From: Cryptomeria japonica
Taxonomy: Eukaryota > Streptophyta > Pinopsida > Cupressales > Cupressaceae
Direction: 5' to 3'
NCBI RefSeq assembly: GCF_030272615.1
Contig: NC_081407.1
Location: forward strand, 140,498,897-140,562,896
DNA length: 64,000 bases
Positions 22,263 through 35,741 of this stretch are shown one piece after another (within the stretch, counting starts at the first letter, position 1; every line of letters starts with the position of its first letter). The notes below the pieces were generated by a model that did no database searches, had not been told where the DNA came from, and saw only the letters and a list, made by a program, of their open reading frames with translations. The translations under genes and the position numbers were made by a program.

Positions 22263-23230
22263 CTTGTCAGAAAAGGTGATTAATAGTTAGATTGGGAGTT
22301 AGTGCTAGTTAGGAATTTGAGCATTTGTTGTAGGAAATTGTTATGAAATTGCATTTGATTTTTGCATTTTATATAAATTTGGATTTTCGAAATCATGAAA
22401 TAAAATGTACATTATTTGAAATTAGCATTTGAGAAATTTTGAAATTTAAATTAGAAAAGCATGACTTAAATAATTAAATAACTTAACGAAATTATTTAAT
22501 TACAGGAAGTTAGAAATTGAATTTAATTAAATTACAAAGATTATCTAATTAAAGGTATTAATTCAAAAGTAATTAAATATTTAATTAATATGAAGAAAAG
22601 GAGGTTGCATGATTAAATGATTAAGATTGATGAAGTGTGATGATTGAATTAGTTTAGAGGAATAAAAATTAGATTAATTAAAGAATTATTTAATTAATAA
22701 AGACATATAATTAGTGTGTTAGTAATGAGACATATTTAGGTGTCTACATTAGGTTTCCATTTATTAATTATCTCTTTTATCCCAAATTTGCGATGAGGTA
22801 GAGACATCCCCCTAACATTCCATGATAATATTTTGTACTTCATGACTGAGAAGAAATATTTTCTTCTAGTGGTAGCACCTCAAAATAGTTAGCAATCACA
22901 ATAGATTGATTAATAGAAGCTTACTCTTTCACAATAGTTGGAGGAGATCTTGAACATTGCCTCCCTTGGTCAATAGAAGTAGTACCTTTTGTGGCAATTA
23001 AAGGGGATCTGGATCTTTGCCTCCTTGAAGGGGAGGAGACCCGAAAGCTTGATTAGGAGACCCCATAGCAGGAGGGGTATCTAAAGGAGGAAAAAAATTA
23101 TAGACCATATGACCATTTGGTACCATAGAAAGCCTAAAAGATACTTTTCTCTTCCTCCTTGTTCTCCACCCATCAGACATAACTGTGTCTTTATGTGAAG
23201 GAGCACATGTCATAGAAGGATTATTTGTCA

Positions 23231-23889
23231 AGATATTTTGTAGAAAGTTTTTGGAATCAAATGCACTTTTAAGATAATTTAGAACAAAAGTAAAATATAA
23301 AAAAACATTTAAAAAAGAAAAGATAATTATTATAAAAATATCATCAACTTAAATTTAAACATCACTTCAAAAAAAAAAGTAATAATAATCTTCAAAAAGG
23401 TAATATGGAAAGGGACATTAAAGAAAGTGTGTCGTGAACGAATAGCGAAGTCGTCGGGGAAAAACAAAAATATTCCGACAACGACAATTTTACTTTTCCG
23501 ATTCCATGAGCGATAAAATATTTGATTGGGGACAAATTGGAGCATGAATTATGGATGGAAAGCTACGCAATCTAGAAACTTCATTCAATATTGTGGGGCA
23601 CATGATTACATAACCCCTTTTATCTTTTCCGGAATGTGGGTGGCCATATAAGATAAAACATTATTTCTTTTGTACTATTACAATACATCTTTAGTTTGAG
23701 GTTACATCACCTAATCTTCATTTAATAGTGTAGTTTGAGGATGCTTTTGATACAATTTAGATTTTGTTCACACTTATGTTGTATTGAGATTGAATATTAT
23801 ATTTCTTACATTTGTTTAATGGGAAGTAAAATTAAATAATTTTTTTAGGTTTTATGATTAATGAAGGTCAAGATGTGTTGTCTTTGTCA
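23231..23889. other. AT-rich spacer
   Basis: No coding signal or repeat that I can support. Confidence 0.5.
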
Positions 23890-24098
23890 ATGTCTTGTCA
23901 ATGTTTTTGTTTCTACAATGTTCTATGATTAGGCGATTTCATCTTATGTTTGATCTCTATTTGTATCTGTCTTGTCAATGGCTTTGGTTCTATAATGATC
24001 TATGATTAGACGATTTCATCTTATGTTTGATCTGTATTTGTATCTGTCTTGTCAATGGCTTTGGTTCTATAATGATCTATGATTAGACAATTTCATCT
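23890..24098. repeat. 77-bp tandem repeat, about 2.7 copies
   Basis: CTATGATTAG recurs at 23923, 24000 and 24077, exactly 77 bases apart, and the intervening sequence (TGTCTTGTCAATGGCTTTGG and neighbours) is nearly identical in copies two and three. The first copy is more diverged. Confidence 0.9.
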
Positions 24099-27000
24099 TT
24101 CATTTACATTGTTTCTTCTTTCATTCACATTGATTTTTCTTTTGAATTGAGGAGGAAAAAATTACGTGATTGATCATTAGATATTTTAAGACTTGTAAAT
24201 CATCAAAATATATAATTTATTTTCATATACATTCTCTTATAATGGTTATTTATTATTTCCTTTCAAATTTACTTGAGTTTTGTTTGCATTATCTTCTTAT
24301 TTGGCATTGTTCTTTCTAAATCTTATGGATCAATTTTAACTTCTTTTTGTAAGAAAATGAAATCCATCTAATATAATTTTAGGCTAATTAAAATAAATGC
24401 ATATGATTAAACATAAGTTAGCCTATATTTGAATCTAGCTCTGAATTGCTAGTTGTTTTAATATGATTTATTCAAAATTTTAATGTGGAAGGATAAATGA
24501 GCCAAAATGAAGAATAAATGATAGTTATGTATGCATAATTCAATTGTATTGACTAAGAAAATTAATGATTATATTATAATAAATGCCTCAAGTTTTCTAT
24601 AGTTTCGTCCTCTTACATTGAATCTGAGCTCAATGTAAATGATCTAATGCATAGAAGTATCCTATAACCTGTGGCATCAATATGCTAGAATATGGACTTT
24701 TGAAGGCAATATTGTCCCAATCTCAAATAGCTTAATTTATGAAACGATGGATAGTGTTTAGGAATACCCTAGGGAAGCTATCAAATTGTGTGAATCTTGA
24801 ATTCCCCTTAGTCAACCCCTTGCCAAACCAGTGTAAATTTGATATGCATGTCGATTCCAATGTAGAGGTATTATGTTTTAGTGCTCCAAATTGAAGTCTT
24901 CATAGAATGAATGTTATTTGTTTTCCTTATGATCTTGATGATCTATTATGATTCTAAAATGAGTTTAATTGTATAGATAAATATCTTTAAATACCAAGAT
25001 ATAACAAATAATTGCACCAACATGAATGAAATTATCCCCTAATGTCTAGTGTAAAAGGATGGGAAATGACAATTTTGAATTTGAAAATTTAAATTATAGA
25101 GTTCAAATCTCAAGTTGGTTGGGATCAAACCCACGTGCCACAAAATTGGTCCGAGATAGAAAAGTAAATATCTCAAGATAAGGATTAGGTACATGGAAGT
25201 TAGTGTCAATAATGGAGTGAAAACCTAGAAATGGAAAATAGAGCTAAGATAAGGATGAATGTGTAGAAATATGTGGAGGTGAAAGTGAATGGGGGAAAAT
25301 AAGGATCAAGGAAGGAGACAAACTTAGCACAAGAGCATGCCTCTAATTGTATTAAGATATTACACCAAAATGGTTCTAAAACTAAATGGAATTCGTATGA
25401 GTATGCAAATTTCACCATTACATCTTCATAGGCATTAATATCATTATCTTACCTTATCTTATTAGTCCCTATCTCACCAAGGAGGGTATAGTCATTGATA
25501 TGTGATCATATTAAATTCTTGTCTGAAACAAAATATTCAACTACTTTATAACTTTCTAAAGTTTCTAATTTTATTTTTATATTTGTCTAAAGTTTGGTGC
25601 TTTTTTTGTTACATGATTCAAATGCTCCACTTTTGCATTAGAAACTTTGATATGTATTTGCATCAATATTCATAAAAAGTTTTTCTAAAAGCTAAGATAA
25701 TGTTTAGGAGGAGCTAGAAATATTCTCACAACTAAATTATTTTCTTGACTACTCAAATGAAAGTTATGACCTACAAAAGTACATATGTTTTGCGCCAAGG
25801 CAATAAAAAAGAGATTGAAATCCAAGAAAGAATGATATTATCACAAGATGGCATCAACCATTTTCATGAATTTACACAACAAAATAGTTCTTGAGTAAAT
25901 AGTTCTCTTTATTGCTTAAAAGGTACCGAAATAAGTACAAATCTAAGAAGGTATTGTATTTCTCTTCAAAAATAAGACTTTATAATGTTGTTTTAGTCTC
26001 AAAATAAGTTTTTTGAGTTACAATACATTGTCTAAACTAAAAAGAACTAAAAGACTACTATCCTAGGAATCTCCTTTTGTTGTTTCAATAGCATCCTAGA
26101 ATAGATGGCACCATGTTTATAGAGAATAAATGTCATGTTCTTGCCCTGTATTCCTAATTCAAATCTCCTTTGGGTACCTAGAAGACTTCCTTCCTACTTT
26201 TTCTCCTAGAAATTATCCATGATGGTGTTGAGGAAGATAGTCCTTGTTTGCTTTAACCTTATCCATTGAAGATGCTCCTTGGAATGCTCATATATGCTCT
26301 CAAATATCCAAACTTGTTCAAACTACTCCTACATGGTTGGAATTGTTGTCTTTATGTGATCCAAATTGCCCCTAGATACTTGGAAAAGGTCATAACTAAC
26401 TATTAAAAATCCCCAAAATGTCATAACCTCATATCATACACATTTATAGAACGTGTGTACAAAGAGGGAGGGTATAGGGGAACTTCTATGGATTGGAACT
26501 ATTACATATCCCACATATTTATGACTTCTTCATCTTTATATTTTCACCAAACACTATCATGACCCCTTGTAGTTACCTCTATCTTACTACTATAAACATC
26601 ACCCTCTATGTTTTTCCTATCACTAGGTCTACCCTTTATTCATTTTATGTCTAGGCTATTATTTTTCATGAATCTCATAATGTTCTCTAGGGTCTTAACG
26701 GTATAAGGCTTTCATTCTTGTTCCTTAACTCCTTTATCCTTTGTAGGGTATATGAAAGCTTTGAAGAAAACCTTCGAACCTTTAACTCTTGATAGAGAAT
26801 GACAACTCTTGGCCAATACTATCATTCTTATAATTTTTAGCCTCATATACACTCGTACCCATTGCATATCAAACCTTTGCCACCTCTCAATCTACCATTC
26901 ATTGCATTGTCATATGAAGTTCATTGTCATTAGATCTATGTAGGGATGACTTTATGAACACCCCTACCCCACCCCCCTTAAAAAAGATATTAACTATTGG

Positions 27001-27249
27001 CGAATCTTTCATTTTGTTTGGAAAAAATGATTATTTTTGTTGTCAATCTTTCTTTTTTTAATACTAGTTTTATTGGCAAACTTTTTACATCGCAAAAAAT
27101 TGGTATTAGATATTCTAAGATATAGAAAAATAATAGAAAAATACATTAATTACCATCACAAATCCTTTCCATCTTAAAAAAAATAAAACTCTTATAGAAA
27201 AGTAGAGACACAAAAATGGAAATCATTGATGCGTTTAAGGGGTAGACTC
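24099..27249. other. AT-rich spacer, no gene seen
   Basis: Short open frames only (for example 70 codons at 25206-25418) with no family features. A 9-bp perfect inverted repeat (TTACATTGA, loop 8) lies at 24613-24638. Nothing else is supported. Confidence 0.5.
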
Positions 27250-27508
27250 TATAATATTAAGTTTCTACCATTAAATTAAAAAATTAGTCTAATAAACCTC
27301 ATTGCGTTCTATGAGATAAAATGTACCCATGGTTTGTAAGGCTCATGGGGCTCAAAATTGCTTCAGACCATCAATTTTCATTGAGATCAATAATCTAAAA
27401 GCAATTAAGTCCCCATGAGTATTATAAATTAGAGGTAAATTATACCTCATGGAACATAATGAGGGCTACTAGATAATATTTAAAGTTAATGGTGGCAACA
27501 ACATTATT
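27250..27508. mobile_element. MITE-like long inverted repeat, ~259 bp
   Basis: The two halves are imperfect reverse complements over about 110-120 bp: TACCATTAA (27267) pairs with TTAATGGTG (27486); CCTCATTGCGTTCTATGAG (27298) with CTCATGGAACATAATGAGG (27455-27473); GGCTCATGGGG (27341) with CCCCATGAGTA (27412); AATTGCTT with AAGCAATT. The central loop is ~40 bp. There is no coding capacity. A clear target duplication was not found, so the superfamily is unknown. Confidence 0.75.
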
Positions 27509-30500
27509 GATATGACCTTGAAGTAACTAATAATGATGATGTATTATTGGAGAATTAATTTAGATTTCTATAATAACTTATAAAATTTAGGCGAATCTTA
27601 TCTAATCATGTATCAAATATTATGGTAAATTTTTGAGTTATCTTTTTTAATTAAATAAACACTTTGGTGATTTAAATAAGATTTAAACATTTTTTTGTAA
27701 AAATGCGGTGATATAAGTCACCTTACGAATTGAACTATTAGCAAAATTTTGACTTCCAAATTTCAACTATTAGCCAAATGGCAAATATTAGCCACTAAAA
27801 AAATCACTGGATCTCTATTATAAGGTCTATGTAACTACTTTCAAGACCCTTCAACCCTTATATCCTTTTGGATTGGTCTTCTTCCATTTCTGCTTTGGCT
27901 TACAACCAATTAACTAGCCTATAACAAGCTTTCCACGATTTATCCTTTTCTTTGAAAAAATCATTGTCATGCAATATCTTTGTCTACAACTTCCCTTTTC
28001 ACTTGGTCATAGTTAGCCTTGGTTGGTGCTCATGAATACTATATGTTATTGGCCAATATTTAAAGTATGGCATTAACTCCTTGTATTATGATTACTTTGC
28101 ATTCCACTAACCTCTTCATATGACTAAAGAATTTGTAATTAATTTACTTGCATCTTTCAAATCCTTGACTATCATTTCATTAATTATGTGAATAGGTCAA
28201 TGAAGTAATGTATATAATATATTTTATCTTTCATCATGAAACTATCTTCCTTGAATGCACTTCACATGACTAATATCTTTACTATCCAATCACTCCTACC
28301 ACTATCGTGTAAATTATCTTTTGGATTATCTTTTATACTATCATTAATGGTTTTTCACTTCACATCATGTTATTATTCTTCATTGTGATATTTTCCTTGT
28401 TCAAGGTCTATAAGATACTCTCATGGTTCTCCTTTTCTAAGTTCATTGTCCTTTGTTGTAGGCAACCCCTTAAGGTTTATGTAATCTTATTATGAAAATA
28501 CTTGTTATTTCTTTAATAGTTCACTATCTTCTTTATTGTTCCTCCATAGTATATAAGGTCTAAAACTTTTCCAGAAATGTCTTCCTTGAGGACAATCATT
28601 GTTCATTATTTATTGTCATGTAAACCTCATCACATATAACCACCTACATGTTTATCAAGTTTGAGGGTACATTATATGGACTACCCATTATTAGGTCACT
28701 ATGCTTTGCTCTTTATTTAGCCTTACCATGATTGTCCTTGTTATTGCTACCTATTCCTATCAATATATTTTGTCATTTTTATTCCTTGTATTTGTTTCAT
28801 GATTGTGATACATGTGTGATAATTATCCTCAAAGACTTATTATCTCAACATTCAGATATATAATTTCAGGGTTTATACATGACAAGGAGATTTCTCACTA
28901 TATCTTCCCAAGATTGAGAATGACAAGGCTTCACAAGGATCTTGACATCTCACAAGGCCTTCCATTGTATTATTTGCCAATAACACCATTATGTTGCATG
29001 TGTACTTTAATAATGAAACTAATTGCAAGGGGTGTAAGATCCAACATGAGCTAAGTCATTATAGTTTTTATCTCATCCTTAACATTCCTAGTTATGCTTG
29101 GGAAGCCTGCAAGTTTGTGAAGAGAGACCTAAACTTGGTAAAACCCTAAAAAATCTTGACCTAAACCTATTAAGACTTAAACACTCTTCAAAATAAAACT
29201 CCCTCCTTTGCATGCACATGAGCTTTTGGAAAAATTATGGTATTTTGAAACCTATTTAAATACTAAACCTCTTCTAAGGTAAGAAGACATAACCTATAGT
29301 CATATAACATAGGCAAGAAATTCACCTTGTTACATCTTACACTTGGAGAGACCTTCAAAGCTTCTTTTAGTGTTGTAAATTGTACCCTCATACAATTTTG
29401 TGCTCATTTGGGTCTCACTTTAGTGTTCCTTCCTTCTATGCCTTGATTATGCCCAATTCTATTCAAACCATTGCCAACTTTTTCGTTTCTTCTCTCTATT
29501 TTGGCTTCCTAACCTTTACCCAGTCCAAAAGGATTTGGACTAGGGCACTAGGCACCATAGTCCATGCCAAATGGGCCCAAATTTGAATCCTTCAAAGATT
29601 GCTAATGTGAAAGAGCATTATGATGCCATAGGAAATGGCCTCATGTGTGAAACTAAGGAAAAGGTGAACACTCAACTTTAACTTTATTGGTTAAAAGATT
29701 GGCCCATAGAGACATATAGAGTTATGTGAGAAGACCTTCAAATTTTTCCACATGGTCATCAATTTTAGTGAGAAGGTATTTGGAATATTAATTCACAAAT
29801 ATCTCAAACCAATAAGAACCAAGTATGGAATTTACACATGATGATAAGAGTGCCAATATAGAAGCCGTCAAATAGTGCAAAGTGGGGGGGTAACTGAGAA
29901 ATAAGATTTAATGATATGAAGGATAGTTTGTGTTAGGCTGGTGACCATTAAGAATAGACACCTAAAAAAAGTTATTAAAATAATGATAATTAGATTTACA
30001 AGTCAATGATGAAACATAAAATGAGTGCTAAAGAAGAACACTACAACTCTTAAAGGGTTTTAGCAAGGTTTAACACATAGACACCCAAATTCACTTGATA
30101 TAGAATCTCACATGTCAAAAAAAAATTTGTAACCTCGCTGACAACAGTCCAAAATGTAACTCTTCACCAATAAAAAATAACTTAATTTTTCTTAATACAA
30201 CACATAACAATCCAATAATAATTTTTTTTTTATTTTTATTTTTATACTTGTACTACGTACAATTATCTCACAAAAATTAAATTACTATATAATTTTGTAT
30301 ATACATTTATCTTAAACTTTCACTTACGAAAAAATTAACACGCCTCTACTCTAAACACTTTAATATTATTTATTCCCATAAAATTTATATTATCTCTGAT
30401 ACTATTAAAACCCTCATAAATTATCTTTTTTTATAAAGATCCATTGTCCAATTATTATAATAAGAGAAGAACCAAGATTGTGTGTCATCATAACCACAAA

Positions 30501-31307
30501 TCCAACATATATAAGATTCCAAATTTTATGTGGTTATTTGTGTTACATATCACATCATTATTTATGACTTGATATACAAGATTGATTTTGAATGACAACT
30601 TTAGGAATCAAATAGTTATTGGATTCTCTAGTCACCTCACTATAAATGCAAGTTGATCTCTTTAAGTTAAAAATACTTTCAATAAAATAAAATAGATTTC
30701 GTAGTTTTATCCAAAATATTCTTTACAATATAAAATCTATGATTCTTAATCAATCAAAACATCTATTTGATAGGGTAACAAATTCAAATGCAAAGTGTCA
30801 TATTTTAATATGATTCATTACAAACAAAAACACCCATTTTAGGTGTCAATTGGCATAAAATTTCCATTAATAGGCCAACATTTCCAAGCACAAGTTTCTT
30901 GAAAAGATAACAAAGACAAAGGAGCACAAACAGAAAAGATAGAAACTCATCCATCACTTTTGCATGCTTAAGAGTTTTGCTTAAAAAAAGAAAATATAGT
31001 TGGAAAATATGGATCTCTCATACATATCTTCTTGGGCATTCCTTGGTAGAAGAGCTTTTCTTTTTCTATAGCCCAAAATTTGATATTTGTGTTTGAATTG
31101 GATTTTGTGGGATGTGTGGGATAATTTCTTACCAAGTAGCCCAAAATAAATATTACAACATGGACACATTTTATATGAAATTGACTCAATGTTTGTGCTT
31201 AGATTTTAAAAAAAACAAATACATAAAGACAAAAAAATCAACTTTCAAGATAGTAGTAGTTTTTATTTATAGTAATAGAAGTTCATAAGATAATAGGTTT
31301 TAGGACC
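27509..31307. other. AT-rich spacer, no gene seen
   Basis: About 3.8 kb. Open frames of 60-80 codons at 28812-29054, 29380-29586 and 30968-31189 have no recognisable motif and no shared context. I see no LTR ends, coding repeat or RNA gene here. Confidence 0.5.
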
Positions 31308-31850
31308 ATGACATCAATTGTTTATTGTGATATTGTATATAGATTTATTATAAGGAAAAGTGCATACCTATTTTTTTTATATACTATTTTTTGTTTTTTG
31401 GTTTATATTTACATTTTTTATGGATTTTTAAAAGTTATTTTTTATTAAACAATATTTTATAAATATGTTTGTGTTTCTATTTATTTAATTGTTCTTTTTT
31501 TTCAAATGATCTTGAGTTGTGTGTTTGTTGAATATTTAAAGAGATCATCTTAAAATACTTTCATTATCAATGGTAGCGATTCTTATTCTCAACTTTGATC
31601 ACATAAAAATCATTTGTTAGCTTGTACTAAATAGAACAGTTGTCAACTCAATACTATCATATATTCTAGGATCATTGTTCTACATAAAGTTATGAATCTA
31701 GCAATTTAATTATCTTGTATGTTCAATCATGAGACTCTATTCTATATAGACTTTTGATAAGGAAAAATGCATACCTTATATTTTTACTATTTTATTTTAT
31801 ACCACTTTATATTTATGGTTACATTTTAAAGGGTTTTTTTTTTAAAAAGT
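31308..31850. repeat. Tandem repeat X, left copies (period ~407 bp)
   Basis: A full copy runs from about 31345 to 31750 and a second starts at about 31751 (GATAAGGAAAAATGCATACC repeats ATAAGGAAAAGTGCATACC, 407 bases later). The second copy is cut after ~95 bases by the left LTR of element F. A part-unit before 31345 (ATATTGTATATAGATTTA) suggests a longer array originally. No coding capacity. Confidence 0.8.
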
Positions 31851-33792
31851 TGTAGCATTGTAAATTATAACCGATACAATTCACACCTCATGTTTGTGCT
31901 CCTACCTTAGCGTGCCCTATATTCTTCCCCCTACACCTATTTTGGCCCTCATTTGCTCCAACCTTGATGTCACCACTGGGTGGGCCCCATCCTGGAGGTT
32001 GTCCTCTCCATTTCCTAATTACTTAGTCCTGTTTTAGGAGGACTAGGGCGTGGAGCGCCTTGGTCCTAGACCAAGGCATCCCAAAACACCTTGGTCCCCC
32101 TTAGTGTGGACCCAATTTGAAATGTGTAGGCACTTTCCCTCCTCAATGGATTTTGGTCCCCATGGCTGCACTTGACTATTGGAGGTCGGCCTAATTGGTA
32201 ATTTACCTAGGGAACCATATATAAAGACATCCTATCAATTCATTTTGACATCGCTCATATACCCTATCATTCGTACATCTATTAAGCATTCACCATCAAG
32301 CATTTTCAGATATTCAGGGCAATATTTCATCCTTCAAGCATTATGGAGAAAAGTTACATAAATCTTCATGCAAGCATGTGTGTTTGATTAGGGTTTCCAT
32401 GTTCACGTGTTTGTCATGCCATTATATTCAACATATGTGATTACATTCAAAGAGAATTGCATCATCAATCCTTTCATCAACAATTGTAGATCTATGGTAT
32501 ATCTCCTAGCATTTACTTTAGTATATACTGTATACACTTAAATTTGGTCTGGAGAATTAATTAAATATGAATTATTTAATTAATAATATTTAATTCTTCT
32601 ACTTATAAATAAATTGAATAATTTTTTTTATATAGTTCACTTTCTCCTAATTATTCCCATCTTAAATCAATTTCTTCATTTCTTAATTAAATAAACAAGT
32701 TTAATTAATTTGTTTTATTTAATTATTCTCTTCCCACTAAATTTGAATTTTAATTCAAATTAAGTCACATGGCTCCCAACTTCTAACCACCCTCCACCTC
32801 ATCATCTATCCATTTTTCCTATTGTGCCACATCAAATGGCCACATCAACATGTGTCTCGCAAATTAATTATTTCTAAATATTTAATTAATCAATTATCAT
32901 CCACAACCAATTAACAACCTAAGAGACACATGGAAATTTCAACAAACTAAGGACACTTGGCCTTCTCTCCATTTTTTTCTCCATCTTCCACTTGGCATTT
33001 TGCTCTTCTAAAGGAAGCAAGATCCCCTTTTCTCTCTAACCTCTCCATCTCCAACATCCATCTCTCCAGATCAAATCCAGACTGTTGATTCCTGCCACCT
33101 AGGCTCATACCTTGGAAAATCTATAAATGCTCCCCTCCTTCATTCATGAAAGGATCCATAATCTTATACACTTATGTTGTCATTTTGAATTCAAGCATTC
33201 AAGCATTTTAGATCTCTCAAGTATTTAGAAGCATTTTAGCAAGCATATATCATTTTAGAAATTACTCATGTTAGCAAGAATATCATTATCATAGCATAGT
33301 ATTCCCACTAGCATAGATCAAGTGTAGCAGCATTGTTACTATCACATAGCTTTTAATTACTTATCATCTAGCTCATTTATCATGTAATGTAGGAAGTAAT
33401 TCTTGCATTTAAATAGCACTCATTCTTTAGGTTGTCATTCTAAAAGTCAAGTGCTCAATGATTTGAGAGCAAGCATGACTTGACAAATCCTTGGAGATAG
33501 AGAACAATGGGACGACATTGAGGAATCATTTTCTGAATTTTGTTTATTATTTGCATTCCTTGATATAATGTTTCATAGGTATGTCTTTTATGCTATTATT
33601 AGTTGATTGTCACATATTTACACACACATATACATTATTTGATTCAAGATTGATTCTTAAATCAGACTTTGACCTAAGGAAAACCCCTATCCACAACACT
33701 TTCTTCTTTCTTTTTGTGTACAAGGAATAGGCTCAAGAGTTGTACCCAAGGATGCTGACATAGTTGATGGCAACAAATAGGTTCAACTTTCA
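31851..33792 (+). repeat. 5' LTR of F, with nested solo LTR
   Basis: Starts TGTAGCATTGTAAATT and ends CAACTTTCA at 33792. Without the 1105-bp insertion (1100-bp LTR plus duplicated 5 bp) it is ~837 bp, close to the right LTR. A TATA-like CATATATAAAGAC is at about 32216. After the end comes A then TGGAGTGAAATTTAG (33794), a possible primer site beginning TGG; the tRNA is not identified. Confidence 0.75.
32529..33628 (+). mobile_element. Solo LTR (S4), 1100 bp, inside F 5' LTR
   Basis: Starts TGTATACACTTAAATTTGG and ends TTTACACACACA, flanked by perfect 5-bp duplications TATAC (32524-32528 and 33629-33633). The right LTR of F lacks this block: GTATATA there runs straight into CATTATTCAATTC. 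TATA-like CTATAAATG at 33121 supports plus orientation. No coding content. Confidence 0.88.
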
Positions 33793-34331
33793 ATGGAGTG
33801 AAATTTAGAGGACTAGGACGAATCTATACTACCTGGTCTTGAAAAAGCAGGTCGAACTTCTAGGAACAGGTTCTAAACATCTTCTTTTGCCTAGATATCA
33901 TTTTGTGGCTCCATGGGATATCTGTAACAGTCTGTTTTTGTTAATCTACTTCAATTATTCATTGTTTTACCCTAATTTCACAAGTATCGTCCAATATCAA
34001 ATAAGAAAGAGGGAACAAACAAATAACCAATTAATCTAATCAAAATTTTAGCCCTTTTCTCATTAGGATTGTGGCTAGATCTATTGGATTCACCCCTATT
34101 TCAATGTAGTTGTCCCTAAGGTAAAATTAGCAGTCTTAGTATCCTAATTGGTGAAACCCTAGTTTTTCCACCATTACATTTTGGTGAACCCAACTTCTTT
34201 AATGCTTATTTTTTATTTGTGGTCTCAGATTTAATTTGTATGCATTTAAACATTAAATTTTGCACTCATAAATCATATTTGCAATTGAATTACATAAATT
34301 TAGAGTTGGCAATTTGGAGGAATTGATTATG
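33793..34331 (+). other. F leader region, non-coding
   Basis: About 540 bp between the 5' LTR and the nested solo LTR. Only a 66-codon frame (33839-34039) that lacks any motif; no gene supported. Confidence 0.5.
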
Positions 34332-35542
34332 TGTTGCATTGATGTTTTTTCATTGATGTCAACACTAGTTGTTTTGTTGTCTACCAACTTCTGGTAGAGT
34401 GGTTGGACTATGATATTGATCTAGATACCATCTTCGGTATTCTCCGATTTGGTCCGGCTTGTGGTATTGGCTTGGATTGGTTATTAATGTGTTCCTGATA
34501 CGTATCACATTTAGTTGGTTTAGGATTTGATGATGTAGATTCTATCATTTGTTCTAGTAAGCCTTTTGGTCACCGATAAGAGTTTTACTGGCAACGCTTT
34601 GATGAAGATCTTTTGATGAATCTGATAAGTTGTGTTGGTGTGGCTTCTAGAAGGTTATTAGGATGTTGATGGTTATCTTGTTCATGTTCTAGTTTATCGG
34701 TGGTGTTTGTATTTAGGACCGGACCTATTCTATCTTAATCTTATTCTGCTAGGTTATGGACCAGTTTGTGTAACGTGTTGGTTGATGCTCCCGATGCATC
34801 ACCGATTGGATTTATTGTTTGGATTATGTTGTTTCAGTCTTAGGCCGACTTGGTTTATCATTGGTTTGCAGGATTTTGTAAGGGATCTATTGTATTATAT
34901 TTTAGGTGGCCGACCTAATTGTTTAGGTCTCGGGTTGGTATAAATATGATGTAAGATCTCTTTGTAGATCATGGGTTTATGGGATATAGGATTATCTGTG
35001 TGCGAATAATGTTGTAATCATATGCAGAGGTTTTGATGGGTCATAGGTGATCAAATTGGGTTTTTGAAAGAGGTTTAGGACCTCCAGTATTGAGCTTAAT
35101 CGAAACTGTACTCATGCATAGGAGATACTATTATTGCAGTTCACTCATCTTTCTTGATTGTAATCTAGATTTCTTTGTAGTCAGTGAGGCTCCTTTTGTG
35201 ATGAGCAATGTGCTCTAGGCAATGTGCCTTCCTGCATGTGTAGGCCCCTCTTATTGTAATTACATACTTGCTGCAGAAGTATTATTTGACTGTGGGTAGG
35301 CTTCCCACCGTGGTTTTTCCCTTCACCGGATTTTCCACGTACAAATCTTGGTGTCATGTATTATGGATGGTTGATTAATTATTTTGTAATTTATGTTTAT
35401 GCTTAACTGTTACATCTGTTATTTCGGTATTTGTTTTATGCATTCTGGTATAAGGTTATGTGAGCTTAAAGTTTTATAATTTGTTGACAACTGATTCAAA
35501 CCCCCCCCTCCCCCTCTCAGTTTTCCACCGATTATCCTAACA
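34332..35542 (+). mobile_element. Solo Copia-type LTR (S3), 1211 bp, inside F
   Basis: Begins TGTTGCATTGATG and ends GATTATCCTAACA. It has CATTGATGTCAACAC near the start, TATA-like TATAAATATG at about 34940, the Copia block CCCACCGTGGTTTTTCCC at about 35306 and CCCCCTCTCAG at the end, as in S1. Flanks TTATG and TTTAG do not form a clean target duplication. It is the same family or close to S1 and the E3 LTR. Confidence 0.82.
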
Positions 35543-35741
35543 TTTAGTGGTTAATTTCATAAACACTCTAATTTATTATTCTAAAATTGACTTGTGGGTT
35601 GCATAATTTTTCACTTGTGTTTTTAGATCTGATTTTTTATAATTTCATTGTATACATTGAGTGGAAATTGCTTTGGTTAGTGCATATCATAAGTACATTG
35701 GATAAATGGAATTGTTTTATTGGTTTGATAAATCAATTTAA

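Larger units (their letters stand above)
20821..23230. other. Spacer with short tandem repeats, no supported gene
   Basis: AT-rich DNA. 20970-21260 is relatively GC-rich with stops in all frames. 21495-21625 and 22086-22262 hold degenerate tandem repeats (listed separately). A 77-codon open frame at 22998-23231 (minus; proline-rich, with RTRRKRK) has no recognisable family and no context; I do not call it a gene. Confidence 0.5.

Noticed and set aside
22998-23231. 77-codon minus-strand frame, proline-rich with a basic patch
   Set aside because: No family recognised, no neighbouring exon-like signal, surrounded by repeats; not enough to call a gene.
26920-27000. C-run (CACCCCTACCCCACCCCCC) as an LTR-end or polypurine signal
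   Set aside because: No TG...CA end or paired LTR nearby.
28812-29586. Two plus-strand frames of 68-80 codons as a possible host gene
   Set aside because: Lengths expected by chance in AT-rich DNA; no motif, no splice-consistent continuation.
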